Shown piece after piece: positions 28,436 to 36,912 of a stretch of DNA of 64,000 bases. The notes beneath the pieces were generated by a model. The model ran no database searches. It worked only from the letters and a program-made list of their open reading frames with translations, and was not told where the DNA came from. Origin of the DNA: DASZRZ01 sp963732925 (lineage in GTDB: Bacteria; Acidobacteriota; Terriglobia; Terriglobales; Acidobacteriaceae); assembly GCA_963732925.1 (NCBI GenBank), contig CAVTBJ010000012.1, forward strand, positions 496,001 through 560,000, in the 5' to 3' direction. A program made the translations under genes and the position numbers. Each line of letters starts with the position of its first letter. Within the stretch, counting starts at the first letter, position 1.

Positions 28436-28777
28436 ATGACAAGGCGCAGATATTACGTATACATCCTGGCAAGTGCGGCTCGCGTGTTGTACGTCGGAAT
28501 GACGAATAACCTGGACCGGCGCATGTGGGAGCACGAGAACAAAGAATTCGAGGGCTTCACGGCGAAGTTTAACTTTTGTCGCCTGGTGTATTTCGAAAGC
28601 TTCGATGACGTTCGCAAAGCGATCGATCGTGAAAAGCAGATCAAGCGCTGGCGTCGTGAGAAGAAGATTTGGCTCATTGAAAGCATAAACCCTGATTGGC
28701 ACGACATGAATCAGGGATGGAGGCCAAAGGAGCAAGGCGTGACCCCTCGACTCGCACTTCGTGCTCGCTCGGGGTGA
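28436..28777 (+). CDS. GIY-YIG nuclease-domain protein between inverted repeats
   Basis: Predicted 113-residue protein that is almost entirely one GIY-YIG domain: YYVYIL at residues 6-11, YVG at 19-21, the catalytic-type Arg in MTNNLDRRMWEHE, and the family helix KAIDREKQIKRWRREKKIWLIES. It belongs to the small UvrC/YhbQ-like branch, whose members are often predicted DNA nucleases. The gene starts 10 bases inside the left REP-like arm, and its last 37 bases are formed by the right arm itself, so the residues after GVTPRLALRARSG end exactly in the repeat. It is inserted between nuoJ and nuoK. Confidence 0.88.
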   Translation: MTRRRYYVYILASAARVLYVGMTNNLDRRMWEHENKEFEGFTAKFNFCRLVYFESFDDVRKAIDREKQIKRWRREKKIWLIESINPDWHDMNQGWRPKEQGVTPRLALRARSG

Positions 28778-28778
28778 C
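28741..28778 (-). repeat. right inverted REP-like arm
   Basis: Reverse complement reads GTCACCCCGAGCGAGCACGA and onward, matching the left arm. In the central hairpin the left arm has a G-C pair where the right arm has A-T, a compensatory change that keeps the stem. The right hairpin is GCAC-GAA-GTGC. Confidence 0.88.
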
Positions 28779-28992
28779 GTTGATGGACAACGAGGCATAG
28801 AAATGAGCGGAAGAACCACTGTCAAGAACAATAAGACCTCGGTCGAAGTTGGACCCGTTTGGCAACATGGGTCCGCAGCGACCGGCTTGGCAAGCACCTA
28901 ACCTCGAAAAAGACGAGGAGGCCGAGCCGCTCGACGCCCAAGCGGGGCAAAGAAATGGCTGAAAGCTGAGAGGTAAGAGCTGAGAACTTTTT
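28779..28992 (+). other. spacer before nuoK with short repeats
   Basis: About 214 bases. A 32-residue frame (28803-28901, MSGRTTVKNNKTSVEVG) is open but has no supporting homology that I recognise. The 3' part holds degenerate repeats (GCTGAAAGCTGAGAG, GTAAGAGCTGAGA) that recur before nuoL and nuoM. Confidence 0.4.
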
Positions 28993-29295
28993 ATGGAAAT
29001 CACCACACTGCACTACTTGGTTGTCGCGGCGGCGCTATTCATGATTGGCGTCATCGGGGTGGTCACTCGGCGCAATGTGATCATTATCCTGATGTCCATT
29101 GAGCTCATCCTGAATGCCGTCAACCTCAATCTGGTGGCGTTCTCCCGGCTCTACAACCTGGACGGGCAGGTGTTTGCGATTTTTGTGATTACCGTGGCGG
29201 CAGCGGAGGCGGCCGTGGGCCTGGGCATTGTGATTGCCTTCTTCCGCAATAAAGAAACGGTGAATGTGGACGAAGCGGACCTTCTGAAGTTCTGA
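28993..29295 (+). CDS. nuoK: NADH-quinone oxidoreductase subunit K, cluster 1
   Basis: Predicted 100-residue, three-helix subunit. The conserved membrane glutamates are present in IILMSIELILNAVNL and in TVAAAEAAVGLGIVIAFFRNKET. This is normal NuoK length. It is separated from nuoJ by about 650 bases because of the inserted GIY-YIG unit, whereas in cluster 2 only a short leader separates them. Confidence 0.94.
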   Translation: MEITTLHYLVVAAALFMIGVIGVVTRRNVIIILMSIELILNAVNLNLVAFSRLYNLDGQVFAIFVITVAAAEAAVGLGIVIAFFRNKETVNVDEADLLKF

Positions 29296-29367
29296 ACGAG
29301 TGCGTCGTGGGGACGAAGCTCAACCGGGAAGTGGGGCCGGTAACGACAAGCTGAAGGCTGAAAACTG

Positions 29368-31624
29368 ATGGCTGCAGGCTTTTTTCTCGAACATATCTGG
29401 ATTATCCCGCTGCTGCCGGCATTCGGCGCCGCCATGATGCTGTTTTTTGGACGCGCCGCCTCCCGGGGCGTGGCGCACCCGCTGGACGCGCACGCGGATC
29501 CCGATCCCGCGGTGACGCATCGCGACCCGCACGCGGCGCACGGTCCGTCCGATTCCCAGTCTGCGCTTCACGGCCGCGAGAATCACGGTTTCGTCAACGC
29601 TATCTGTGTGGGCGTGGTGGTGCTGGCGTTCTGCTGGGCAGTGCTGGCGGTCTGGCAATACAGCGATTTTGCCGCGCAGCATGCCAACGCTCCGTTCGAA
29701 AAGGTGATGTACACCTGGCTGGGCAGCGACACCGGCATGCTGACCATCCCCGGGCACAATGGCCAGCCGGTGGAGTTCAAGGCCGAAGCCGGGTTCCTGC
29801 TCGACCCGCTCTCCGCTATCTGGCTGCTATTTGTGACCGGCGTGGGCATGCTCATCCATATTTACTCTACCGGATACATGGCGCACGAGGGCGGCTATTA
29901 CCGCTTCTTCGGTTACCTGAATTTGTTTATGTTCGCCATGCTCACGCTTGTCCTGGCGAACAATTACGCCATGCTGTTCGTGGGATGGGAGGGCGTGGGC
30001 CTGTGTTCGTACCTGCTGATCGGATTTTATTTTTTGCGGCATTCCGCCAGCACCGCTGCCAACAAAGCCTTCATCGTGAACCGCGTGGGGGATGCCGCCT
30101 TCATGCTGGGCATGTTCACCATCATCTGGTACACGGGTTCGCTGCGTTTCACCACGGTCACCGCTGCGGCGCGCAGCGGACAGTTCTCAATCGGCGATCC
30201 CATTATGATGGGCGCCACCCTGTTGCTGTTGATTGGAGCCTGCGGTAAATCGGCGCAGATTCCGCTTTATGTCTGGCTGCCGGACGCCATGGAAGGTCCC
30301 ACGCCGGTCTCCGCGTTGATCCATGCGGCAACCATGGTCACCGCCGGCGTTTATATGGTGGCGCGCAGCAACGCCCTGTTCACGCTGGCGCCGGAAACCA
30401 TGAAGATCATGGCGATCATCGGCGGCTTGACGGCGTTTTTCGCCGCCAGCATTGCGCTGGTGCAGAACGACATCAAGCGAGTGCTCGCCTACTCGACGAT
30501 TTCGCAGCTGGGATACATGTTTCTGGCGCTGGGCGTGGGCGCCTTTGCCGCCGGCGTGTTCCATGTCTTCACCCACGCCTTCTTCAAGGCGCTGCTGTTT
30601 CTGGGAGCTCGGGTCGGTCATCCACGCCATGAGCGGCGAGCAGGATATGCGCAACATGGGCGGCCTGGCGGGAAGAATTCCCACCACCTTTCGCACCATG
30701 CTGATTGCCACGCTGGCCATCGCCGGCATTCCCGGCCTGGCGGGATTTTTTTCCAAAGACGAAATCTTGTGGCAGGCGTGGCTATGGCCCAACGATGCCT
30801 ACCATGTGCTCTGGTTTACCGGCTGGATCACCGCATTCATGACGGCGTTCTACATGTTCCGGCTGGTGTACTTGACGTTCTGGAGCCCGTCGCGCATGAG
30901 CCACGAGGCCGAGCATCATGTGCACGAGTCGCCGCGTTCCATGACCGTCCCGCTCGTGGTGCTGGCCTTCTGTTCCATCTTCGCAGGATACCTGGGTCTC
31001 CCCCATGCTCTGGGCGGCAGCGATCGCTTTGAGCATTACCTGCAGCCAGTGTTTGCAGGCAACGCCGCCGAGGTTGTGCATAGCGAGGGACCTGCGGCCA
31101 TGGAAGCCGCGCGAGCCGCCGAAAGTGTCGATCCCACGGAATACCTGCTCATGTTCCTGTCGGTAGGAGTGGCGCTGGTGGGTTGGTATCTGGCGCGGCG
31201 AGCCTATGTGAATGCCGGGAGGGATTACGCGGAGCCCATTGAGCAGGCCTCGCCTCAGGTCTACAGCACGCTGCTGAACAAGTACTACGTGGATGAAGCT
31301 TATGACTGCATCTTTACCGGGAGGCGTCCCCTGGGTGGGGTGCGCCTGGGCGCCATGGGAGCGGGCGAAGGTCTGTGGAAGTTTGACGCCGAGGTCATCG
31401 ACGGCGTCGTGAATGGCGCGGGCTGGATGACTCGCCTGTGGGGGAGCGCCTCCTCTTGGTGGGACAAGTGGATCGTAGACGGCGTGTTCGTGAACGGCCC
31501 CGCGCTGCTGACGCGCGCACTTTCTTTCCCGGTGCGATTGGTGCAGTGGGGGCTGGTGCAGTGGTATGCCCTGGTCATGGTGGCGGGACTGGCGGGCTTT
31601 GTCTTTTATTACCTGCTGAAGTGA
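29368..31624 (+). CDS. nuoL: NADH-quinone oxidoreductase subunit L, cluster 1 (one frameshift)
   Basis: About 751 residues with a single indel corrected near 30607-30610 (GGAGCTCGGG should encode GAGSV as in cluster 2). It is an antiporter-like proton-pumping subunit. Motifs are GWEGVGLCSYLLIGFY, LPDAMEGPTPVSALIHAATMVTAGVY and a lysine-bearing KRVLAYSTISQLGYM. It is longer than cluster-2 NuoL (about 673). Part of the excess is a His/Asp-rich insertion at residues 34-74 after the first helix. The C-terminal lateral helix region is present (NKYYVDEAYD onward). Confidence 0.92.
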
Positions 31625-31702
31625 GCCGCAGCCGGGTTCGACCGAGGGCTGGGTTCAGGAAGCAAGCTGAAAGCAACTTAGCGGAAAGCTGAGAGCTTAG
31701 GA

Positions 31703-33310
31703 ATGCAGAACCATATTCTGACGATCATTTTGATCACTCCCCTGCTGGGCGCTCTGGTGCTCTTGTTCATCCCCAAGGAGAGCAAGAACACCATTCGCTA
31801 CGTGGCGAACCTGTTTGCCCTGGCCGGATTCCTGGTGTCCCTTCCGCTGATTCCCTGGTTCTGGCAGCAGCGCTTCGAGCCGGGGTTCAAGTTTCTGGAG
31901 GGCAGCGCCAATAACTGGATTCCCTCGATTGGCGCCGGCTACCAGTTGGGGATCGACGGCATCTCGTTCCTGCTGATCCTGCTGACGACCTTGCTGGGAC
32001 TGATCGCGATTTTCTCCTCATGGAAGGCGATCGACGTCCGGGTGAAGGAATACTACGCCTGGTTCCTGGTGCTGCAGACGGGCATGCTGGGCGTCTTTAT
32101 GTCCCTGGATTTCTTCCTGTTCTTCGTTTTCTGGGAAGCCATGCTGGTGCCCATGTACCTGCTGATTGGCATCTGGGGAGGGCCGCGCAGGCTATACGCC
32201 GCCATCAAGTTCTTTCTCTACACGCTGCTGGGCTCGGTGTTGATGCTGCTGGGCATCCTGTTCCTGTACTTTCATCACCAAAGCGTCACCGGCGTGTACA
32301 CCTTCAGCATTCCGGCGCTCTACCAGACGGCTCCGCAGATTCCCTTTCACTACGCGGTGTGGCTGTTCTTTGCGTTTTTCCTGGGCTTTGCCATCAAGGT
32401 TCCCATGTTCCCCTTCCACACCTGGTTGCCGGACGCCCACGTGGAGGCGCCCACGGCAGGTTCGGTGATCCTGGCAGGAGTCCTGCTGAAGATGGGGACC
32501 TACGGGTTCGTCCGTTTTTCGCTGCCGTTCTTTCCCGGCGTGGTCAGCAACAACGTGGTACGCGGCTGGATGATTACTCTCTCCATCATCGCCATCATCT
32601 ACGGCGCGCTGGTCTCCCTGATGCAGAAGGATATGAAGAAGCTGGTGGCCTACAGTTCGGTCAGCCACCTGGGCTTCTGCACGCTGGGAATTTTCGTCCT
32701 GAATCAGGCGGGCATCAGCGGTTCAATTCTGCAGCAGATCAATCACGGGATCTCCACTGGCGCGCTCTTCCTGATTGTGGGCATTCTGTACGAACGGCGG
32801 CACACGCGCGAGATCTCCGAGTACGGTGGCATCTCCAACGTGATGCCTAAGTACGCCACCATCACCATGATCATGTTTCTCTCCTCCATGGGATTGCCGC
32901 TGCTCAACGGCTTCATCGGTGAGTTCACGATTCTGCAGGGCACGTTTGCGGAGAATCGCGCGTGGGCGGCGTGGGCAGTGCCGGGAATCGTGCTGGCGGC
33001 TGCGTACCTGTTGTGGCTGTATCAGCGGGTCTTCTTCGGGCCGGTCGACAATCCCAAGAACGAGAAACTGCAGGACCTGACCCCGCGCGAGATGGCCTAC
33101 TTTATGCCCCTGGTGCTGCTGGCCTTCTGGATCGGGCTCTACCCCAAGCCGTTTTTTGAGATTCTGGACCAGCCGGTGCGGCAGATTGTGCAGGTGGTGC
33201 GTCCCGGAACGCAGGCGCCGGTCAGCGCCCACTGGCTGGGTGAGCCGGCCGCGAGCATGGCGGCTTCCATGGAAGCGAAAGCAGACGCGAAAGAGGCGAA
33301 CGGCAAGTGA
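31703..33310 (+). CDS. nuoM: NADH-quinone oxidoreductase subunit M, cluster 1
   Basis: Predicted 535-residue antiporter-like subunit with about 14 helices. Typical motifs are FFVFWEAMLVPMYLLIGIWGG (conserved membrane Glu), FAIKVPMFPFHTWLPDAHVEAPTAGSVILAG and MKKLVAYSSVSHLGF. The last 30 residues are Ala/Glu/Lys-rich (MEAKADAKEANGK) and hydrophilic. Its stop overlaps the first possible start of nuoN. Confidence 0.95.
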   Translation: MQNHILTIILITPLLGALVLLFIPKESKNTIRYVANLFALAGFLVSLPLIPWFWQQRFEPGFKFLEGSANNWIPSIGAGYQLGIDGISFLLILLTTLLGLIAIFSSWKAIDVRVKEYYAWFLVLQTGMLGVFMSLDFFLFFVFWEAMLVPMYLLIGIWGGPRRLYAAIKFFLYTLLGSVLMLLGILFLYFHHQSVTGVYTFSIPALYQTAPQIPFHYAVWLFFAFFLGFAIKVPMFPFHTWLPDAHVEAPTAGSVILAGVLLKMGTYGFVRFSLPFFPGVVSNNVVRGWMITLSIIAIIYGALVSLMQKDMKKLVAYSSVSHLGFCTLGIFVLNQAGISGSILQQINHGISTGALFLIVGILYERRHTREISEYGGISNVMPKYATITMIMFLSSMGLPLLNGFIGEFTILQGTFAENRAWAAWAVPGIVLAAAYLLWLYQRVFFGPVDNPKNEKLQDLTPREMAYFMPLVLLAFWIGLYPKPFFEILDQPVRQIVQVVRPGTQAPVSAHWLGEPAASMAASMEAKADAKEANGK

Positions 33311-34863
33311 ACCCCATGTCGCAGTTCTTCACCAGCACCGATTACGCGCTTTGCCTGCCCATGATTCTGCTGTCGCTGTTCGGGCTGGTCATTCTGATGA
33401 TCGATCTGGTGCTGCCGGCGGAATGGAAGCGCTGGAACGCTGTGACGGCGCTGATTGGCGTAGGCTTCTCCGCGGCGGCGGCTATCCGCATCCAGACCGG
33501 GACCTTCACGGACGGGACCCGCGTTCTGGGCAGCTTCGGATTCCTTTCCGGACAGGGGGAAAGCATTGTGGGCGCGATCCGGCTGGATGCCTTCGCGCTC
33601 TATTTCTTTTACCTGTTTCTGGCGGCGGCGGTGGTGGCAATCTTCATGTCCATGCGCTACCTGGAGATCGAGCGCGAGAACCACGGCGAATTCTATGCCC
33701 TGGTGCTGTTTTCCATCGTGGGCATGATGTGCATGGCCTGCGGCTACGATGTGGTGCTGTTGTTCATCGGCCTGGAGCTGATGTCGGTTTCGATCTACGT
33801 GCTGGTCGGCTTCCTGCGCCGCAACCGCCGGTCGAATGAAGCCTCGCTCAAGTACATTCTGCTGGGAGCGTTTTCCAGCGGGATCTTTGCCTACGGGCTC
33901 TCTCTGCTCTACGGCCTGTCCGGCAGCACCAACCTGCGCCTGATCGGACTTGCGCTGGAACGGCATATGACGGCCAATCCGCGCGACCCGGTCGCCATGC
34001 TGGCCATGCTGACGGTCGGCGTGGGACTGCTGTTCAAGATTGCCGCAGTGCCTTTTCATCAGTGGGCGCCGGACGCTTACGAAGGCGCACCCACCAGCAT
34101 TACCGGCTTCATGTCGGTGGCGGTCAAGGCAGCCGCCTGGGCTATGCTGCTGCGCATCTTTCTGTACGCGCTCTATCCCATGCGCCCGCTGTATCTGCCG
34201 TTGCTGGTTTTTGTTGCCATCGCCACCATGACTGGCGCCAACCTGGCCGCCCTTACGCAGAACAATCTGAAACGCCTGCTGGCCTATTCTTCCATCGCCC
34301 ATGTGGGCTACATGCTGCTGGGCCTGGTGGCCAGCGACGGCGTGACCAACACCACCGGCATTCAGGGCATTCTCGTGTACCTGCTGGTGTACACCTTCAT
34401 GAACCTGGGTGCGTTCGCGGTCATTACCTCGCTGCGGCGGCGGGACGTGATTGGCGATGAGATTAGCGACATTGCCGGCCTGTTCCAGAAAGCTCCCGCC
34501 GAAGCCATGCTCATGCTGGTGTTCCTGCTTTCCCTGGCGGGCATTCCGCCGCTGGCGGGCTTCTGGGGGAAATACTTCATCTTCCTCAGCCTCATCCAGA
34601 CGCAGCACTACATTCTCGCCGCGGCCGCCGTGCTCTATTCCGTGGTGAGCCTCTATTACTACATGCGCATCGCCAATGCCATGTTCGTGAGCCCGGCCGA
34701 AGATGCCGAGCCGGTGAGCATGAGCCCGGGGATGCGCGTGGCCCTGCTCATCACCGGTTTCGCCACCGTATGGATTGGCGTCTTCCCCGACATGTTCATT
34801 CGCGCTGCGCACTGGGGGCTGGGAATCACCACCGTGGGAACGCAGATAGGGCTGCTGAAATAA
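33307..34863 (+). CDS. nuoN: NADH-quinone oxidoreductase subunit N, cluster 1
   Basis: Predicted 518-residue antiporter-like subunit. The GTG at 33307 overlaps the nuoM stop; an ATG at 33316 is the alternative. Motifs are LFIGLELMSVSIYVLVGF, FKIAAVPFHQWAPDAYEGAP and NLKRLLAYSSIAHVGYMLLG. This is the last nuo gene of cluster 1 and the ATP-synthase genes follow 14 bases later, pointing to one transcript. Confidence 0.95.
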   Translation: MNPMSQFFTSTDYALCLPMILLSLFGLVILMIDLVLPAEWKRWNAVTALIGVGFSAAAAIRIQTGTFTDGTRVLGSFGFLSGQGESIVGAIRLDAFALYFFYLFLAAAVVAIFMSMRYLEIERENHGEFYALVLFSIVGMMCMACGYDVVLLFIGLELMSVSIYVLVGFLRRNRRSNEASLKYILLGAFSSGIFAYGLSLLYGLSGSTNLRLIGLALERHMTANPRDPVAMLAMLTVGVGLLFKIAAVPFHQWAPDAYEGAPTSITGFMSVAVKAAAWAMLLRIFLYALYPMRPLYLPLLVFVAIATMTGANLAALTQNNLKRLLAYSSIAHVGYMLLGLVASDGVTNTTGIQGILVYLLVYTFMNLGAFAVITSLRRRDVIGDEISDIAGLFQKAPAEAMLMLVFLLSLAGIPPLAGFWGKYFIFLSLIQTQHYILAAAAVLYSVVSLYYYMRIANAMFVSPAEDAEPVSMSPGMRVALLITGFATVWIGVFPDMFIRAAHWGLGITTVGTQIGLLK

Positions 34864-34877
34864 TCCCGAGCTGACGA

Positions 34878-35129
34878 GTGCAAACCAGTTCCAATGAGCG
34901 GCGTCCGGCAGAGGACGGCGATAACTCGAAGCGCAACTTTGTGGTGCAGGCTGCGCGCTACAGCCAGCTTGCGCTTACTCTTCCCGCCGCCACGGTGGTA
35001 GGCTGGTTGGTTGGGAGCGCACTGGACCGCTGGCTGGGGACGTCTTTCCTGTACCTGGTTGGACTCCTTTTCGGGATTGCGGCTGGCTTCGTGGAACTGG
35101 TTCGCGCCGTTTCGCGGGAATCGAAGTGA
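34878..35129 (+). CDS. AtpI/AtpZ-like small membrane protein
   Basis: Predicted 83-residue protein starting with GTG. A hydrophilic, charged N-terminus (about 30 residues) precedes two helices: LPAATVVGWLVGSALDRWLGTSFLYLVGLLFGIAAGFVEL. This is the layout of the small AtpZ/AtpI-type proteins encoded at the head of ATP-synthase operons, which help c-ring assembly or magnesium supply. The position directly before atpI and atpB supports that. Confidence 0.8.
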   Translation: MQTSSNERRPAEDGDNSKRNFVVQAARYSQLALTLPAATVVGWLVGSALDRWLGTSFLYLVGLLFGIAAGFVELVRAVSRESK

Positions 35130-35154
35130 GGCGGTTTTGAGCGGAGACGCTTGC

Positions 35155-35565
35155 ATGGTCACGGACGCCGAGCCCTTCTACTCCGGCGCGCTGGGCCGTA
35201 TTCGTGGTTTCATGCTGGTGCTGGGCGCTGCTGCTACCGTGTCGGCATGGGCCGCACTGGGATGGCAGATGGGGCTGGGCGTGCTGGTTGGCAGCACCAT
35301 TGCCTATGTGAATTTCCATTGGCTGAAGCAGGTGGTGGGGGTGCTGGCGGACCGGGCGACCCGCAGCGGGCGGGCCCAGCCGGGGGGCATGGTGGCCTTC
35401 CGTTTCCTGCTGCGCTACGTTTTGCTGGCCGTTGTTGCCTATGCTATATTCACTAGTTCTCCCGCCAGCTTGAATGGGTTTTTTGGCGGCCTGTTTCTGG
35501 CCGTGGCCGCCATCCTGTGCGAGGCTGGATACGAACTCTATGTTGCCTTGCGGCGGGGAGTTTGA
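35155..35565 (+). CDS. atpI: ATP synthase I-like protein
   Basis: Predicted 136-residue protein with four helices. The pattern MVLVLGAAATVSAW.., GWQMGLGVLVGSTIAYVNFHWLKQVV and FRFLLRYVLLAVVAYAIF corresponds to the ATP-synt_I family, an accessory factor for F0 assembly. I use the ATG at 35155; a TTG at 35137 is in frame. It lies between the AtpZ-like gene and atpB. Confidence 0.8.
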   Translation: MVTDAEPFYSGALGRIRGFMLVLGAAATVSAWAALGWQMGLGVLVGSTIAYVNFHWLKQVVGVLADRATRSGRAQPGGMVAFRFLLRYVLLAVVAYAIFTSSPASLNGFFGGLFLAVAAILCEAGYELYVALRRGV

Positions 35566-35607
35566 GGCGCAGGGCCAGGGCCGATTGCAGGCATTATTGA
35601 AGGCAAG

Positions 35608-36341
35608 ATGGTTGCGGAACTTCCTGTCACCAGACTGGTAAATCATTTCCTGGCGGGCCCGGTGAATGCCGGCTTGCACGCCCTGGGAATCCCCGTTGCC
35701 AATCCCCAAATGCCTGTCCCTGCCTCGGTCGCCATCCAGTTGGTGGTGGTGGCGCTGCTGGTGGTAATTTTCCTCGTCCTGCGTTCCCGGCTTTCGGTGG
35801 AAAATCCCAAAGCCCTGCAGCACATCATCGAAGGTCTGCATGGCTTTATTCACGATCAGAGTAAGGAAATCATCGGGCACCATCCTGAGCCGTTCGTTCC
35901 GTTCCTTCTGGTGTTGTTCCTGTACATTCTTTTCGACAACCTGATCGGGGTGGTTCCGGGATTTGAATCCCCAACGGCAGTAAAGACGGTTCCGTTAGGC
36001 TGTGCGATTGCGGCCTTCTTCTACTATCACCTCCAGGGCATCCGCAAGCAGGGGCCAGTGCGCTATGCCGCGCACTTTGCGGGCCCCATGCCGGCTCTGG
36101 CGCCACTGATGGTGCCGATTGAATCGTCAGCCATCTCGCCCGCGTGCTTTCGCTCTCGGTCCGCTTGTATGCCAATATGTTTGCCGGCGATCTGGTGACC
36201 CTGGTGTTCTTTTCCCTGCTGCCGATTGGTGTTCCGGTTGTTTTTCTGGGGCTGCACGTTTTCGTCTCGTTCCTGCAGGCTTACATCTTCGTCCTGCTCA
36301 CGATGGTGTATCTTTCGGGCGCGGTGGCGGAAGAGCACTAA
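35608..36341 (+). CDS. atpB: ATP synthase F0 subunit a (one frameshift)
   Basis: About 244 residues after one correction. It forms the proton half-channels of F0. The N-terminal half contains FVPFLLVLFLYILFDNLIGVVPGFESPTA. The C-terminal half has the essential arginine in SLSVRLYANMFAGDL and ends GAVAEEH. The frame breaks near 36123, where GAATC should be GAAATC: then PIEIVSHLARVLSLSVRLYANM reads through. The F1 genes and subunit b are not in this window. Confidence 0.9.
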
Positions 36342-36505
36342 CCGGGCCCTTCGTTGCTGGTTGTTGGCTGCTGCTTCCTTCGGCAACTGTGGCTTGCCCG
36401 AACAGCCAAGAACGAACCACGAAGAACGCCGTACAGCGTGAGGGCCTCTGCACGAGGATGAGGTCAACCACCCACTGGCGGCAATTTGATGAGGAGATGT
36501 GTGAG

Positions 36506-36821
36506 ATGCGTAAGACAATGAGTTTTCTGTTTCTGGTGATGGCCGCCATGTGCCTGGCCTCGCCGCTCTATGCCCAGGAGGCTGGCGCCGCAGCGGTAGC
36601 GCACACGAACTGGGTCGCTATTACTTCCGGCTTTGCCATGGCCATTGCCTCCGCCGTCTGCGGAATCGGTCAGGCGAAGGCCACGGCCGCCGCTACCGAG
36701 GCCCTTGCCCGCAATCCCATCCGCCCGTCCCGGCATCCAGTTGGCGCTGATTCTCGGGCTGGCGCTGATTGAGTCTCTGGCGCTGTACACGCTGGTCATC
36801 ATTTTTGCCAAGGTGGTCTAG
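36506..36821 (+). CDS. atpE: ATP synthase F0 subunit c (one frameshift)
   Basis: 104 residues after removing one extra C near 36718 in the run before ATCCGCC. Residues 1-23 look like a cleavable signal sequence (ending PLYAQ), unlike the bare two-helix subunit of most bacteria. Helix 1 holds GIGQAKATAAATEALARNP and helix 2 LALILGLALIESLALYTLVIIF. The ion-binding glutamate is E89, with Q56, S90 and Y94 in positions that can contribute to a sodium-type site. The next feature is a strong terminator, so this closes the nuo-atp run. Confidence 0.9.
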
Positions 36822-36837
36822 CGGATTTTTCAGGTCG

Positions 36838-36864
36838 GCCCCTGCCCGTCGGTAGGGGCTTTTT
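36838..36864 (+). terminator. rho-independent terminator of the nuo-atp run
   Basis: Nine-bp stem GCCCCTGCC / GGTAGGGGC (one G-U) with a four-base loop, followed by TTTTTA, 16 bases after the atpE stop. Confidence 0.92.
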
Positions 36865-36912
36865 ATTGCGAGGATTTGCAACCTGCAGCCGGAAACCGCA
36901 CACTGACATTCC

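Noticed and set aside
28388..28778. CRISPR-like or IS element reading of the inverted repeats
   Set aside because: Only two inverted arms with a single gene between them, no spacer array, no transposase and no visible target-site duplication. The REP-like reading fits better.
33139..34812. 557-residue His/Gln/Glu-rich minus-strand frame
   Set aside because: Exact shadow of nuoN1; composition is what the complement of membrane-protein codons gives.
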